From the NCBI RefSeq assembly GCF_051020985.1, contig NC_134999.1, positions 12,839,660 through 12,903,659 of the forward strand: 64,000 nucleotides of DNA. The letters are read 5' to 3'. The position numbers were made by a program, and so were the translations under genes. Below the pieces are notes generated by a model. That model did not search any database, was not told the DNA's origin, and was given only the letters and a program-made list of their open reading frames with translations. Shown here in pieces: positions 37,559 through 51,423 of the stretch (positions are counted from its first letter, which is position 1; the number at the start of each line of letters is the position of its first letter). This stretch comes from Nomia melanderi (lineage: Eukaryota > Arthropoda > Insecta > Hymenoptera > Halictidae).

Positions 37559-40500
37559 ACTGTGCAGAATATAATAAAACAAGTATTAAAAAAATATTTC
37601 TTATAATTTTCGTAATATCTAGTATCCATCAAAATAGTTTAACAAAAGATATAAATTTCCTTTGGATATTTGTAATGATTTGTCTATGAAAATCACAAGT
37701 TATCTCTAAATTTCCATGACCCATTGAAACTGTTCTAATTACTTTTATATCTATATATAACTTTAATCATTATCATTACTAAAGAAAAATTATTGATATG
37801 CAAAATTTTACTAATGAAATAATTATATTCTCATTATTATACCTAATAACAACCACCTTTCAATCTGAGCAAATAATTCCATAAATCCATATTATAAACA
37901 AAACAACCCTTTTACCTTCATCAATGAACCTAATCCAAATCCTACCCAACTTTATTATAATTTTACAATAATTATGTCCACGGAATTTCACGAACACCAA
38001 ATAATACGAAAAATTACGTAAATTAACCCTTTACACTTGAGAGATAATTCTCAGTCACCGTTTGATTTGATACAACAAAATTATAATATTTAATATTCAA
38101 AAAACAAGATAGTTCTATTAATGTACGTATGAATTACTATCAAACTGGTTTCAAAAAAGTATCATCTATATCTCGTCGGAAACCATTGAATATTTCTAAC
38201 GAAAAGCTTTCGAATGCCAAGGATTAATGTTTCATTCGAGGGAATAAAGCAAAGATCGAGAATCCAAATCGATCTTGTCCGGGTAGCTCTCGGATTCAAT
38301 CTAAACCGGCGTAGAACAAGTCAATAAAGCTCGCGGTGTATGCGACCTCGAATTCCGTCGTCAACCGGGTAACGTGGGCCGAGAAAGAAGTGGTTGAACA
38401 CCGTACTTAATGGGATGCGAGATACAGAAGATGAATGCTGAAATTTCTGAGACGTTGACAAACGATGGCGGTCGGCATCGCTGCTGGAGAGATTAAGGCT
38501 GACCTTGAGCGGTTTCCAGAATCCCCTTGATCCGCGCTCGGAGACAGGACGGCGGCGTCTGCATTGACGTCCCTGATTATTCAAAGGAATCTCGCAAAAT
38601 AAACTTCCCGTGTCCCACAGCCACCGGATAAATATTCATTCAAAGTTCCATTAGCTGTACCGATAAACAATCCACTGTTACTCCTTTTTCCGACGAACTT
38701 TTAATGCAGTGGATTTTAACATGTCCTCTGATCAACGTCTCCTTTAGGAACAATGTAAATTAAAAGCTGCCACGGGATGTTTTTCGCGCAATACAGTATG
38801 TTTTGTATAATTGAAACATAAATTTGCGATTTCGTGAAAGTTATTCGGCGATGTTACTTTAGTCATTTTAGTGTGTCATTTGAAATCGGTTAAAGGCTTT
38901 TATAAATTATTCATTTTAAGTTACAGTTTTTTAAATTAATTTTTAGTGCTTCAAGTGAAATGTAGGAGATTCTTTTAAGTAATAGGAAATATATATAATT
39001 AAGTAGTGCAACTAAGCATTTGATGCGACAGTTCTTTGAGGTGATGTAAACATTTGAAAAAGTTGAATCTAAAGGGAAAGAATAATTCGGAATATAATAA
39101 AAGATATTGGAGAAAGTGTTCTTGAAACAAGGTATTAGAGAACCAAGCTTTGTTTAAGTAGTGTAACCGTATGATAAAGCAGGCGTAGTAAGTTGTATAA
39201 TACGTGCTGGGATTGGCCGCGGAGAAGTTACCTAAATAGGTTACTAGCAAAGAGAACTCCATCCTAACGATAGACTGTACAGAAGCAGTAAATCACAGTC
39301 GAATCGATTGAGAAGAACTCCTCTAAATGCATTGCTGATAAAGAAAACTTCGTTAAAGTAACATAACTCGATACCTGGCCAGACGTCGGGCACAAGCTAC
39401 GGTATTACTGCCATGGAATAGATCGTGAAAATCTCGTTTTAAGTAACTGATAATGTGAAAGGATTCCTTTGAGTAATTTGATCCTCTACCTGATCAAATA
39501 ACTTAAGAAAGACTTCAGAAAAATCAGTAGAAATAGTAAACCATGATTCAGACATGCACTTCTTTCGTGAGAATAGAATTGAAACAGCAATCAAACAGTC
39601 AATGTTTTTACATCGCTGCGTGTTCTCTATATTTCGAGATACAAACATGAATTTTTTATAATTTACAACACAGCGTATGTCATAAATTTTTATAAAAATC
39701 TCCTTTCGGATATTTCAAGTTATTGTGCACCATACAATGTCAATGTATTTTTAAGTGAAATATTTTCATATCAAGAGGTCTTTACAATTGTCTAAAAAAA
39801 CCCATGCATTCTTGATATTGAATAAATAATCATAACTATCCTATAAAGTATGTAGTAGAATTCAATTTTTTTTTTCTTTATTTCATATAGCTAAACTACA
39901 AGAATATTCTATTAATTATCATCGAAATGTTTATCGCACTAATTCCTCTCGAACGTCACACTAAAATGTCTTCGCTAAAACGGCACCATGTCCAGGCATG
40001 TTCCTTACGCATTATTGTACCAATTTAGTACCTAAATTACAATTCCCGTCGCGGTTCGTTGTTTTCCAACTTCAGCGCTGCACGAAACTCCGCCGAGACA
40101 ACGTAATTTCCCGAGTAGAAGAAGAAATCGAAGGAAAATTTCCGGAGTGCATTATCAACGAACGAGAATTCCTCTAAGTAGCGTAACTCGACGGAATATC
40201 GGACAGCTTGTCGAAGTCGAAAATCTCCGTGGTGTCGGAAAGGTTAAAGTGCGTTTACAATAGAACCATGATAGAAGCTAAAAGCACCGTTCATCGAACA
40301 AAGTGACGGTGAAATATCTTCTTCGATGCGTTTGCATAGAGTAACAAACAAACAATATACACACTTAGAGTCCCAAAAAATTCTAATGAACATACGTCGG
40401 ACAATAATTTGTGCACACCATATTTTACGCTCTAATTATACTAATAATTTATTTCTAAACGAAAATAAAGCGTGTACATATAATTTTAGGATTATTCATA

Positions 40501-40674
40501 TATTCGTCCCGTTCCTACCAAAAAATTATTAATTACTGTTGAATCTCGCACGAGACAGTAAAACATCGTGATATCTATTGTCTCTTACTCTTATAAGATT
40601 ATATCGTCATCATGACATATCTGAGACCAAGAAGACCAAAAATACATATATTTCCATTGCATATCTCAACCTAA
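37559..40674. other. Non-coding stretch with a recurring GTAACTCGA-type motif
   Basis: 38020-38095 carries TTAACCCTTTACACTTGAG and a segment shared with about 57760-57810. A CpG-rich patch lies at 38270-38600. Copies of AAGTAGCGTAACTCGA or variants occur near 39156, 39355 and 40176, with two more near 41136 and 41332. No gene is supported. Confidence 0.5.
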
Positions 40675-40925
40675 TTAACCAGTTAACTGTGTTTGACGAG
40701 TATACACGTCATCGTACAACTTGATACGATACTAATTCTTTCAGCGATGAATTCTTCATTTTTTCACATAAACATGTAATTCTTCTTTGTTTCGCTTTGA
40801 TCTTTCATTAAAATATACTCTACGTGCATTCGCCATGCTTTCGACGAGTACATGCTCCATTTTTCGATTTTATTGCGCGCAGAACGATAGATTCTACCAA
40901 CTAAATCCCACAGTTAACTGATTAA
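40675..40925 (-). mobile_element. Family D TTAA element (251 bp)
   Basis: It is bounded by TTAACCAGTTAACTGTG and CACAGTTAACTGATTAA. The next bases TTTGACGAGTATACACGTCA match the other D copies in inverse orientation. Confidence 0.85.
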
Positions 40926-43849
40926 AATCTCGAGTTTAACAATTTCTCTAATGAAAGTTTCGATGAAAAAGAGTTTTATTGAAAATGCATACGATTCGTA
41001 GGAAAGATAAAAATATTTAAGAGCAGGAAAAGTAATACTGAATAAAAAGAAGTAAAAGAAATAATGTCAGTGCTACAAAGAAATTTGTAATAATGTATTT
41101 ACTTGGGATTTCCCAATGCACTGGAATGGTTAAGTGATGTAACTCGATAACATTTCAGAAAATGCAACTGAACTGTAGTTTTTATCCGATTCAGCATCGG
41201 GAAAAAGCAAGGGAACACTAGACGAACTTCTTCAGAACAAGACTTACTGACGGATCATGCAGCACTGCAGCTCTCGACGGAGCTCGACTGAAGAAGAGTT
41301 TTCGAAACGCGAGGCAGCAGAACTTTTTCTCCAGTAGCATAACTCGATCCGACGGCAGACGAGAGGTATTTAGTTAAAAAAGAAAGTTCCCGAACGCGTG
41401 AAGTTTTTAATTGCAAACATTCACGTTTGCTTCCTTTTGTTGTGCTGATAACGAGGAAGCTGGGAGGGAAGATTGCCAATCCTCCGGAGCATCATTTCCT
41501 TTTTCTTCCAGTTGGTTACTTTCGATTTTGTATTGAAGGATCTCGAAAGCTGTTTTTCCTCGATTTTTTATTCGAAAGATAGAAATGTTATCCAATGATT
41601 ATTAACATATTTGGAATACTAAGTTGCAAACGAATGATTTAATTACTTGAATAGCAAGATATCAGTGTATAGTTTCCTAACTTCCTATTGTCTAAGCATT
41701 CGATGTATAATTTAGTTTCATATATTACAAGTTTTGTACATTTTAAAGAGCCTTCGTCCGCTAAGGGTTAAAAGTGTTTTCTCTTGTTTTGGATAAATGA
41801 TTAGCGTACTTTCAGCTATAACAACTTTTTCTTTCCTTTATTGGACTCTTTTCAGACGATTGATAGGGATGATAATTATTTTCTACATTTAATAATAATC
41901 TTTTATATTTAGATATTATATATATTCAATAATATAATCTTTTATATTTTGTTAGTAATTTCATCGTGTAAAAGGAATTTGTTAAAAATAGTTTCCTGTG
42001 TTAATGCTGTTTGACGATATGGAAAAGAATTTTAGAAAATTTTTCTAATTGTAGTATGGAGAATTGAAAAGTATATTATACTATTGTAACGTTAAAGGAA
42101 CAATGAAGTTTGCGTGGAAATGTAATTGTTAGCTAAGAATATGCTGTAATGGTGGTATGCAGTGAGGAAAATTGAGAAACTTTTTAATTAAGCTTTAGAG
42201 CGGTTTTATTTAAGACAGTGTCGAATGCATATTAAATACAGGAATGCAGCACGCATTGAAAGCATAGTTGAATAGAGATTTTCTAAGTTGCGGGAAGTCC
42301 TATAATTGAGTTTGCGGGAAAAGGACTTCCCATTGGCTGAATAATTTCAGCTTAATTAGTTCGGCTTAATGATGAAGCTGACAATGTATACAGAGATTAA
42401 TAATTAACATGGAAAGGTCTTTCTAATTACTCTTCATAACATTTACTATACTCTCGTATTACCTATCAACAGTTTTCACTTAACAATACTGCTTTCATAA
42501 AAACATAAATAAATCTAATGTAAACTGATTTCAAATAAATAAGCTCCTCGTAGTGCAAAAAATGATTAAACGTACGATTATGTATTTACAGATTTAAAAA
42601 ATCAATTAAACCATTTCAATATTAAACATATTTCGTTTAGAGCATACACTTCCTATTTAAACAATTTACAATAAAAATAAGAGAAATAAATTATTCTAGT
42701 GGCAAGAAATATTAAAATTTCAGTAACTTCCTTAATGTTAATATATTACTACAGTTTCGATTACATTTCTATGAAAAGATATTCTCAAGTATATCAATTT
42801 ACTGTCAATATCAATACATGTATTTAAAAACTGAAGGATCTCGTTTGTATTTAGAGACAAAATAAAATAGAAGTACATAGAACAGAAGGATCAACTTGAT
42901 CAATTGCTGGTGTCGTTTCGAAACGGATTTAATGTCCATCGTACGCGTTAATTATTTCACCAACAAAAGCACAAAAGTGGAGCATCATTCGCGGCCACCT
43001 CGCGATAACGATGCCACTTTCACGGGAACAATGAACGTAACAAGATTCACGGTGGCATCCTTGATTAATGGCCACGATAAGGCTGACAATAAGAACCGAT
43101 CGATTTGAATTGTCTGCGTCGGAGCCGAAACGATTCCGAGCGCGCTCCGTGTTTTCCACCGATCAAAGGATTGTCTGGAGATTACTTTTCCACGGAATCG
43201 ACGGAAGAAGTTGAAAGAATCTTGATCAAATTTCCTTGGCCACTCGGGACACACTTCTCACGCGAACAACGCATTCTTATTCCATAAAATTGTTTGCTCA
43301 TTGTAGTCGTTAGAAATAAAGCAACAGGAGCACTATTATATTCAATGAGATGCTTCCTTATTCACTGAAATCGGAGGAAAGTATTGCATTGCATCTAGAC
43401 AGCATCAAAGTGTACGGTTTCATACAATTCTTTGATACAGTAGAAAGTGATTGTTAAAAATCGCTGAAAATAAAATCATCGAGAAGGATAGAAAATTTTA
43501 ATTAATATTTTAAATAGAATTTAACGAACATAAATATTACTCGATTCCTCCGACTTTAAATTACATATTATTCTTCTGTTATCAATTATTATATCGTAAA
43601 GCAAACCTAAACATAGAATGTGTGTAAAACTTTTCTCTTTTTTCAATAAATTATTGCTGAGAAAGTTGTGGCGTCGATCACAGTTGAAAAATAAATCATA
43701 GGGTTAGGGGCTACTTTGAGTTTCTGTTGGAGTTTCATACAAAGTATAATGGAACAAAAGATTGTGGCATTCGACGCGGACAGCTACGAGCCTAGCGCAG
43801 CAGCGCGGACCGTGGAGAGAGTCCGTCGTCTTTTCGATCGTCAATTGTC
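40926..43849. other. AT-rich non-coding stretch
   Basis: A CpG-richer patch lies at 42900-43270 with overlapping short frames. About 43548-43705 is a dispersed repeat matching about 57903-58065 (shared ATCAGAGTTGAGAAA- and AAATCATAGG-like blocks). No gene is supported. Confidence 0.5.
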
Positions 43850-43896
43850 TCCAGCGTGGATCCAAAAAATGTATAAAAGGACGGATCCACGCTGGA
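43850..43896. repeat. Perfect 14-bp inverted repeat (hairpin) with 19-nt loop
   Basis: TCCAGCGTGGATCC at 43850-43863 is the exact reverse complement of GGATCCACGCTGGA at 43883-43896. The AT-rich loop contains TATAAAA. Confidence 0.9.
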
Positions 43897-44039
43897 CGAC
43901 CAGAGTTGTGTAAACCTGCAAGCACATCATTACGGCCCCATTCCGTGTAAAATTGGGTGGTCCTTCGACAATAAATTTAGACGGCACGAAGTGCAATAAT
44001 TAGGGTCTAGTTCGTACCCTGACAGTTTCGAAAAGAGAA

Positions 44040-44350
44040 TTTTTGAATTTGAAACATTTCGAACGTCAAGGAGACTTCTGAAAAGTCCGGAAGCACGGGA
44101 AGTCTTAAAATTCTTGAAAGCCTTGAAAGTCCTCGATGGCTTCGGAACCCCTATAGTAAATCTCGAAATCCTTGAACATCTTTCAAATCTGCGGGTTCTT
44201 CAAAGTCTTCGGTTTAAGTTCCAGAAGTTCTCGACGTTCTGGAAGATCTAACTACCTTAAAACCCCCACCGAGTTTCCTAACACTTTGAACATTTACGAA
44301 GTTTGTAGAACAAGTCGCGTAACAATTGAAAGTCCTGAAAGCTTTGAACC
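44040..44350. repeat. Degenerate short tandem repeat (TTGAAAGTCC-like)
   Basis: These are about 10-bp variants of CTTGAAAGTC interspersed with GGTTCTTCAAAGTCTTCGG-type sequence. It has no coding value. Confidence 0.55.
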
Positions 44351-45555
44351 TAACCTGTCCTTTAACTGACCACAAAACATGCACTCGCAAGTGAATCATC
44401 GTAATCCAGAATAAATTATAGATTCTAAAAAACAAAATTCAGAATATACAAAAGGAAGAAAACTTGTCTCGACATAAAACAATAATATTCAAATAATATA
44501 AGATTCTTCCGTAACAGTACAATTTAATTAATTATTCATCAAAAACTCCTGAACTACTTCCATCTCCAATCGACCAAAACAAGTTCCCAAATGTCCTAAA
44601 ACAATTACAAAATTCTACCTTAAAAGCATTATTTCCAAATTTCCTTTACTCAAGCCATTACACGTTGTGCAATCCCTACTTTACAATTATCATAAAAATT
44701 CATCATTTTCACTTACATTACATCATCAAATATAATCACCGCCATTTCAACTAAACCAATGAAATCCGTTTACTTCCGATTATTAAACAAATTTCCCGAA
44801 TTTTCTGTTTCCCGTATCACAAGGTGAATAAACAAGGAAACAAAGGAACCGCAGATCTACTGAATAATAACAATATTATCATAAATTTGTTTCGTTACAG
44901 CCGTTACGCCGGCAACGTGCTGCAATTCCGTGGGATGTTTTTTATCCGGATAATCCCGCGTTCCGAGCACGGCGCCGGAAACGGCAGTGAGCCGAGCCGA
45001 AAGAAAGGGCGCGCCCGAACTCGGTCAAGTTGGCATTTTTCGACGAGCAACGAAGGGTGAGCCAGGGAGACGGTCACGGAGGATGGGCGGCTTACTACTG
45101 GCAGCGATGGCCGTTCAACCTCTGCCGTTTCGAATTGTCGGACAATTGGATTCTAAAGGGATTCCGATCGCCAGAAATGTTTTCGGTTACACGAGAAATA
45201 TAAAATGGCACTTGTACAGGGTTGACGAGAAAGTAATACGAGGTCCGTTACGAAGGTATCGAAATTTTTTCAGAGTATTGAAATTCGATTCGAGACTTTT
45301 TGAGAGATAGAAATACAAATGCTGTCGGGTAACGTTGATTGGATTTACGTCTCTTTTTTATTGGCGAAAATATGTCGTTGAAAATGTAATTTGATAAATG
45401 CAGATTCGGAGTTATTCTATTTAGCATTTTATATGATCGACTTGGAGTCATTATAAAAATTGTAGCAATAGATTATATTCGGTTTCTTCAGATGTTCATT
45501 ATAGTATTCAGGTGAAACTATTCATTTTCAAAATGATTTCGAATATTCAATGATG
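44351..45555. other. Non-coding stretch
   Basis: AT-rich to 44890, then a CpG-rich patch at 44900-45180 with a 107-codon frame that does not resemble a protein. Confidence 0.45.
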
Positions 45556-45774
45556 TTAACACATTGAGTACAGGAAACGAGAGATCTTGTTTCTATATGA
45601 ATACATACCTTCGTAGCTGTGCTAATTACCATAGCATTTAAAAAAATATTAAATTTCGTTAGTATTGATTATTTTTAAATTATTAGAAAATTTGTCAAAT
45701 AACAATAAGATATTTGAATATTTTACATACAGTGATATAAGTTTTTAAGAATTAACCGGTATGCAATGTGTTCG
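45556..45774. mobile_element. Family C element, degraded right end
   Basis: The left end is TTAACACATTGAGTACAGGA; the right end CCGGTATGCAATGTGTTCG has lost its TTAA. It is inverted relative to the copy at 22551 (CGAGAGATCTTGTTTCTATA near the left end). Confidence 0.75.
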
Positions 45775-48700
45775 GGCATCAATCATTGAAACAAGAAAAC
45801 CTAGACCAGTCTTTTTTATTGATAATTCTAGTGTTAATGCGGACGAGGTGAAATTTTCATTAAACGTAGGGTGAGATGGTGGTTCGTATGTAACTGTATT
45901 TGTTTAGTAACATTGGCTCGCTTGATTTTTAATAAGAGGATATTTTCTGTGATTATATTGTAATATTCTGTAAACTTTTTATGAATTAGTTAATTATTAT
46001 CTTAATATAGGAATTTTGATAATTTTTATTTGTTTCATGGCGTTAATGATTATTATGCTTTCCAGGTTTATGTACCGATATATATATATTTATTACTTGC
46101 TACTCGTTTTGAATATTACTTTATGTTGCTTCACTTACTATTGTACTATTTATTTGCTATATATCTTAAGTATCTTTATTATTAAATTACTTAATGATAC
46201 TTTGTAACTACCGTTGTGCAAGAAGGTGTTAAAGGGAACTTCGCAGATGAAAGGAGACGCGAAGGTGACCACGAAGGGAGGAGAGTAGAGGCACGAGAGA
46301 AATAAGAGAACTCCCGATGTATCGATTAACATCCAGACGAACTTGACACAGCTCCGTGCAGGAGCACGTGGGCGTTTGAGATGTAACGTGGGCGACAAAG
46401 GTGTCGAAAAGAAGGTACGGTAATAGGCAGTGAAGGATTCGAGACGCTTCGATGTTTAAAACACAAGATTTAGTAGATCTGTAGGTGTAGTACCATCCCT
46501 GAATCAATTTAACCCTCTATAGGCTCGTGTGACTTTGAAGTAACGTACCAATATATTAGCATCTTGTTAATTTATTTCATTTTACGTAGCAACGTAGAGA
46601 ATAAAATTAAGTACTTAATTAACTAAACCTTTTATACGGTCAGGCGTGAAAGTTCAACGTCATTGTAATGTCAAAATTACGAGGTACATTCGTTTCAATA
46701 GAATTATAAAACTTATTGAATACATCGTTAACTTATATTTACAGGTTGATATTTGTTCATTTTATACTACATACATTTTTTAAAGTTACGACAAATTCTA
46801 TAAAATGTTAGAGGTAATAAAATATTTTATCCCAGAATTTATTTGATTCTTACGCAAATATAACACATTCGCAAATAAGCAAACGCATCGATGTTACTTA
46901 TTCTCCAGTTACTACAGAATTAACCAATTACTATTTTCACTTACACGATACAATAAATATCACATAGAAATCAATGACCTTAATCACTGTTAATACTAAC
47001 ATTAGCAATTTCCAATCAAATTGCCCTCACAATCCTAATCATTACAAATATATACTCCACCCCGAAAGTTTCAGTAACAATTTACAATGACAAACCATGT
47101 TATTACCATGTTTAAAGAATTATTCTCAACAAAACACTTTTAGAATATAGTACTCCCTCCGAAAGCTTCCTCTCGACGCTGTCAAGCGTAAATATTCCCA
47201 GTCAACGTGTTACACGGTACCCAAATGTGCTCGCGTTCCCACGGCAGGGCTGCCGAAGATGTTTCGCCCGTGTATGGAGAAAACGAAGCTCGCGAGCGAA
47301 GAATACGTCTCTATAAATCGTCGGAACGACAGGAAGCAAGAACAACGGTTCCGCAGCGCACTGCATCAGCTTCACGAAAATCCAGGGTCAAGCTGGGTCC
47401 GCGGATCGCGTCGGAGATAGTACACGGCTCGTTTCCCGCGTCACTTGTTCGCCGCCCGGTACCTTTCCAGGCGAGAAAAATTTATTGGACTCGTCCATTG
47501 TACCTCCTGCTAAACTCTGTTGTCGTGTGTCCGACGCGAACGGATTCCCATTGGATCCCGGGGATCGTCGGGGAACGGGGCCGTCGAACGTAATAATGAC
47601 GGAGTCGCGGGCAACGCGCGGAACAATGGCCGACGACAAAGCGTCACGTACAGATATCGAGTTTAGATTCCATTCACGGTGTGAAAATTTCTTTACATAT
47701 TTCTGCATTAAGTATTACTTTTTGTTTTGTATGTTTTACGTTCGAATAATTTCACTGACGCAAAATGCTGCTGTAGCCAAAGGGTTAATAGAGAAATGTA
47801 TTTTTACAGCTGAATTATTTGCGTTAAGTTGTTTATTGAGAAATTATTTGGTAAAATTTGGAATTTTATATTTTGTTTTGCACGGTGAATTTAGATTCCA
47901 TTCACGGTGTGTCGATTTCTTTACATACTTATATAGTAATTGTATTTTGTTTTATAATTGCTATAGTCGATGGATTTAGTTTTTACTCTTTCTATTGAAC
48001 AGGTTTTATTAAACATGCAATAATTATATAGGAAAATTATTTTGGCGTCGAACTGTTTATATGTAAATAATTGGTACTTTTTGTACTTTCTAATCTACCT
48101 GCAAAAGTGAACTTCTTTGTACATATTAATGATACATCACCTGAAATAGATTACTTCGAATCGATAACACAACACAACATTTTTCTTATTTTAAGATATT
48201 GATACTAGATATATCGCACTAAAACATTTTACTATTTCAATTTCGAATACTAAACTCAACGATAATTAATCACTCGCCATTGTTCACAATTTCCCACTTC
48301 CACGCATGAATAATTTCCATCTGTCTCATCACTAAACCCAAATTCTCTTTAACCATAAACCATTTTCATTCTCGCCGTACAGTACATAAACCGAGCAATC
48401 AAGAGTCCTTTTGATACTCTTCGTTGCGCAGCAAAAAATCTTTTTCTCGATAAAACAACAGTTTTTAGTGCCGTGCTCTGTAATCGTAAACAACAATCAA
48501 TTCACCAGGCGCGGACGGGGGACGCAGAATCACCGTGACCCGATCGTAACGCGTTTCACAGAAAATTCACGATTGTGTCCACAGTTCGCAAATTGGATGG
48601 AAGAATCCAGTTACCGAATGGCGTTTCATTCCGCCGGATGTCTCGTCGCGAACGAGCAGTTTCGATCCGCAAAGTCCGCGGCAAAGTGTATTGCGTTCGC

Positions 48701-49035
48701 TCTCGGTAAATTTGACAGTGCGCTTATTCCGATTTTCCGCGCTCCGTGTCAGCCCAACTCGATGGAAAGAGGGATGAAGCGGTAAAAGGGTTCCCGATTA
48801 GCTCCTTTCACTAGAAATCCATTATCGTATTTACAGCTAGCAACTGTTTTTTGTTTTGCAACGTTACTCGCTCGACGAGATTTCTCACAAGTTATAATCC
48901 CTTGTATCTCACAAATAAAGTATCTCGTTACCTTTTTCCCATTTTGCTGAGGTTTTCAGCGAGATCTTACGTTCCTCTAATTATTGAAATTTGAAATAAT
49001 TGGGAATATTAAAATATAATCGTTGTAATGATGAT
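45775..49035. other. Non-coding stretch with a split direct repeat and two CpG-rich patches
   Basis: 47660-47740 and 47888-47965 are direct copies (TTTAGATTCCATTCACGGTG, then TTTCTTTACATA), offset 228 bp. CpG-rich patches lie at 47200-47650 and 48470-48780. A B-like end CCCAGTCAACGTGTTAC occurs near 47197. The long frames cross the CpG-rich and repeat sequence and look random. Confidence 0.5.
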
Positions 49036-49208
49036 TTAACAGTAAAACTGCCGGACGAGTCAAATTGGCTAATTTCAAAATTTTTATATCGTAAGCATTT
49101 AAATTATGACGACACTTTTGTGGAAAATTGTCAAATATATTTGTGTACTTGTAATTTTATAGAAACCTAGATATAAATCACTCCAACTGCTCGGTTGTTT
49201 CAGTGTTA
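49036..49208 (+). mobile_element. Family A element (173 bp), imperfect right end
   Basis: The left end is TTAACAGTAAAACTGCCGGA; the right end is CTCGGTTGTTTCAGTGTTAC. It aligns with the partial copy at 22798. Confidence 0.75.
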
Positions 49209-49878
49209 CTTGGAATGTTAATTGATTCTCGACTTTTCGGAGCTTTTAACATAATCATCTATCATTATTAGTATTAGTATTACTATTACCCAGTTATTAC
49301 TTCATTAGTTTAATAATTTTTGCAATAAATTGTGGACGAATCCATATTTGCATAAAAAAGTACCAAAATAATATTCTGTTATTCATTTGTCCATTGGAAT
49401 CTAATTTTCTAATGAATTCTAATAACTATAATTTCTATCTTATAATTTTCATAATTTTAAAAATAACATTAATGGAATTCCGATAATATTAGCTATAACA
49501 TTAAGCACAGGTAACCGTGAAATGACATACTTAATTGGTTCCGCGTTGTTCAAAATCGTATTAAACGAGATTTAGAAGTCGTACGAATGCAACGATTTTG
49601 TTCCGTGTTGGTAAAAAAACACTCCTCAACAAAGTTACACAGGCTGTCAGCCAGTGACGTCAAAGGCGAAAGATAATAACGCTTAATACTAACGCAAAAA
49701 AGAATGTTTCTAGAAAACCTTGTAACAGAAGTGCAACACTGTACGAGGGTCGTCGAGATTTTTTACCGTGTAATACGAGCACAGTGTTATTCGAGTAGCA
49801 ATCTGTGTCGGGTTAATTAAATATTAGCTTAGAATTATATTCCGAGAAATTTATTCGTTATACGTTTTCTTTGTCGCG

Positions 49879-50101
49879 TTAACACTAGAATTAACGTACC
49901 AGTCAAAATGGCTGGTTCCAGTTCTTCCGTGTCGCAATATTTGATATTTTAAAAGTATTGAATATTCGGAATGATTTTGTATACTCATAGCTTCACTTAC
50001 AATGTAATGGATACCAGCAGAAACGAAAAAGAATCTGTTGTCACGATTTTGATAAAAATTATATTATAGTCAGACTGAATGCTCGGTAGTTCCAGCGTTA
50101 A
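49879..50101 (+). mobile_element. Family A TTAA element (223 bp)
   Basis: It is bounded by TTAACACTAGAATTAACG and CTCGGTAGTTCCAGCGTTAA. The block ACCAGTCAAAATGGCTGG matches the reference copy at 37056. Confidence 0.88.
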
Positions 50102-50570
50102 AAATATCCTAGTTCATGCAAATATGACGGAAAAATACGAGCAATTCGACTATTATGAAACGCGGACGATATACAGGAAAGTTGAGGAACACTGAATTAT
50201 GGTTCTAACTAAAGCTGTTGGCGGGATGCAGTGTCAAGACCTGTGTAAAAAAAATGATAGCGGGTCGCTCTGGGGAGATGCCCCCGTCACGTACCTGCAA
50301 CGCTCGCTGAACTGGAGTTCAAATTGCGCGCCCCGAAAGTTGAGCCATCGATTTTGATTTTTTTTAACCCATTTCGTCACAAGGTTCCCATTTGGGACAC
50401 TGGACTTTTCCACGAATAAATGACAAATTTTGTACGATAATAAAATCTTGCTTGGCAATACTTTTGTTGCATACTGTCCATTAATTATTCATGTTATAAA
50501 TATAACAGAAGTGGTCGTGTCACGGTAACAGGCAATACATTAAATTTCTGTTTGTGTAAAAACTTGGTCC

Positions 50571-50794
50571 TTAACGCTAATACTATCGGGTAGTTAAATA
50601 GACTTTTTGAAATTTCTCTATGGAAATTCTAAGAGTACGTCTATTGAGACTTTAAATGATTTACAACTCAGTTTGCGCATTGTTAAAGCAATTTCTTCAA
50701 TAATTTCTCTGAGAAACATATGTTACCTCTTTAATAATTGCAAGAAGACATCAGGAATGGGTCGTTATGACCCGTCCGGTTGTTTTTGTGTTAA
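50571..50794 (+). mobile_element. Family A-type element (224 bp)
   Basis: It starts TTAACGCTAATACTATCGGG and ends CCGTCCGGTTGTTTTTGTGT then TAA. It is the sister of the copy at about 15457-15681. Confidence 0.78.
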
Positions 50795-51193
50795 TCGATT
50801 AATTTCTCGCGAACGAAACTATCATTTGGAAAACAGTAAAGGATTTTTCGGTTTTCATCTGAGCGAGAAATATTTTTGCAACAGTTTGGACATCGAACTT
50901 TGTTATGAAATGTTTTAATTCATTACTAATCAAGCAATCTTCAATTTAAAAATTTTCATTGGCAAGTAGTATTCATCAATTATTGATTTCAAGAACTACT
51001 TATCTAGAAGTTTAAAATATTGACAAAGTGAAGATCGTCCTTAAATTTCGTGTAGTAAATTGCAAATTCGTTAAGTTTGTAGAGATATGGTTACCTAAAC
51101 ACACATAAAAATACACGAAGATTCATACTCCGCTCACAACTATATTCCATATAAATCCACATTTATCTTATCCAATGCAAGAAAGAACAACGA

Positions 51194-51423
51194 TTAACAC
51201 GTTGAATGTCAACCAGGTATAATGACTACACTTCATTCAAGTAAACTATGATTACTTGTAAACATTTCTATTGTATATTACAAATACTACTATCTAATGC
51301 GGTGACATTCAGCTTGACGAATATGCAATAACAATAATGCAATTCAATCAAATGATTTAATATTATATTTTCTGCATTTCATGTATTCTGCTCTCTGGTA
51401 TCGTGCGACATTCAACGTATTAA
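51194..51423. mobile_element. Family G TTAA element (230 bp)
   Basis: It is bounded by TTAACACGTTGAATGTC and GACATTCAACGTATTAA. The ends resemble B for the first 11 bases and then differ, so it is kept as a separate family. It is the only copy seen here. Confidence 0.75.

Noticed and set aside
47485..47979. 164-codon frame
   Set aside because: It crosses the split direct repeat and AT-rich sequence; the Phe/Tyr/Cys-rich end reflects composition.
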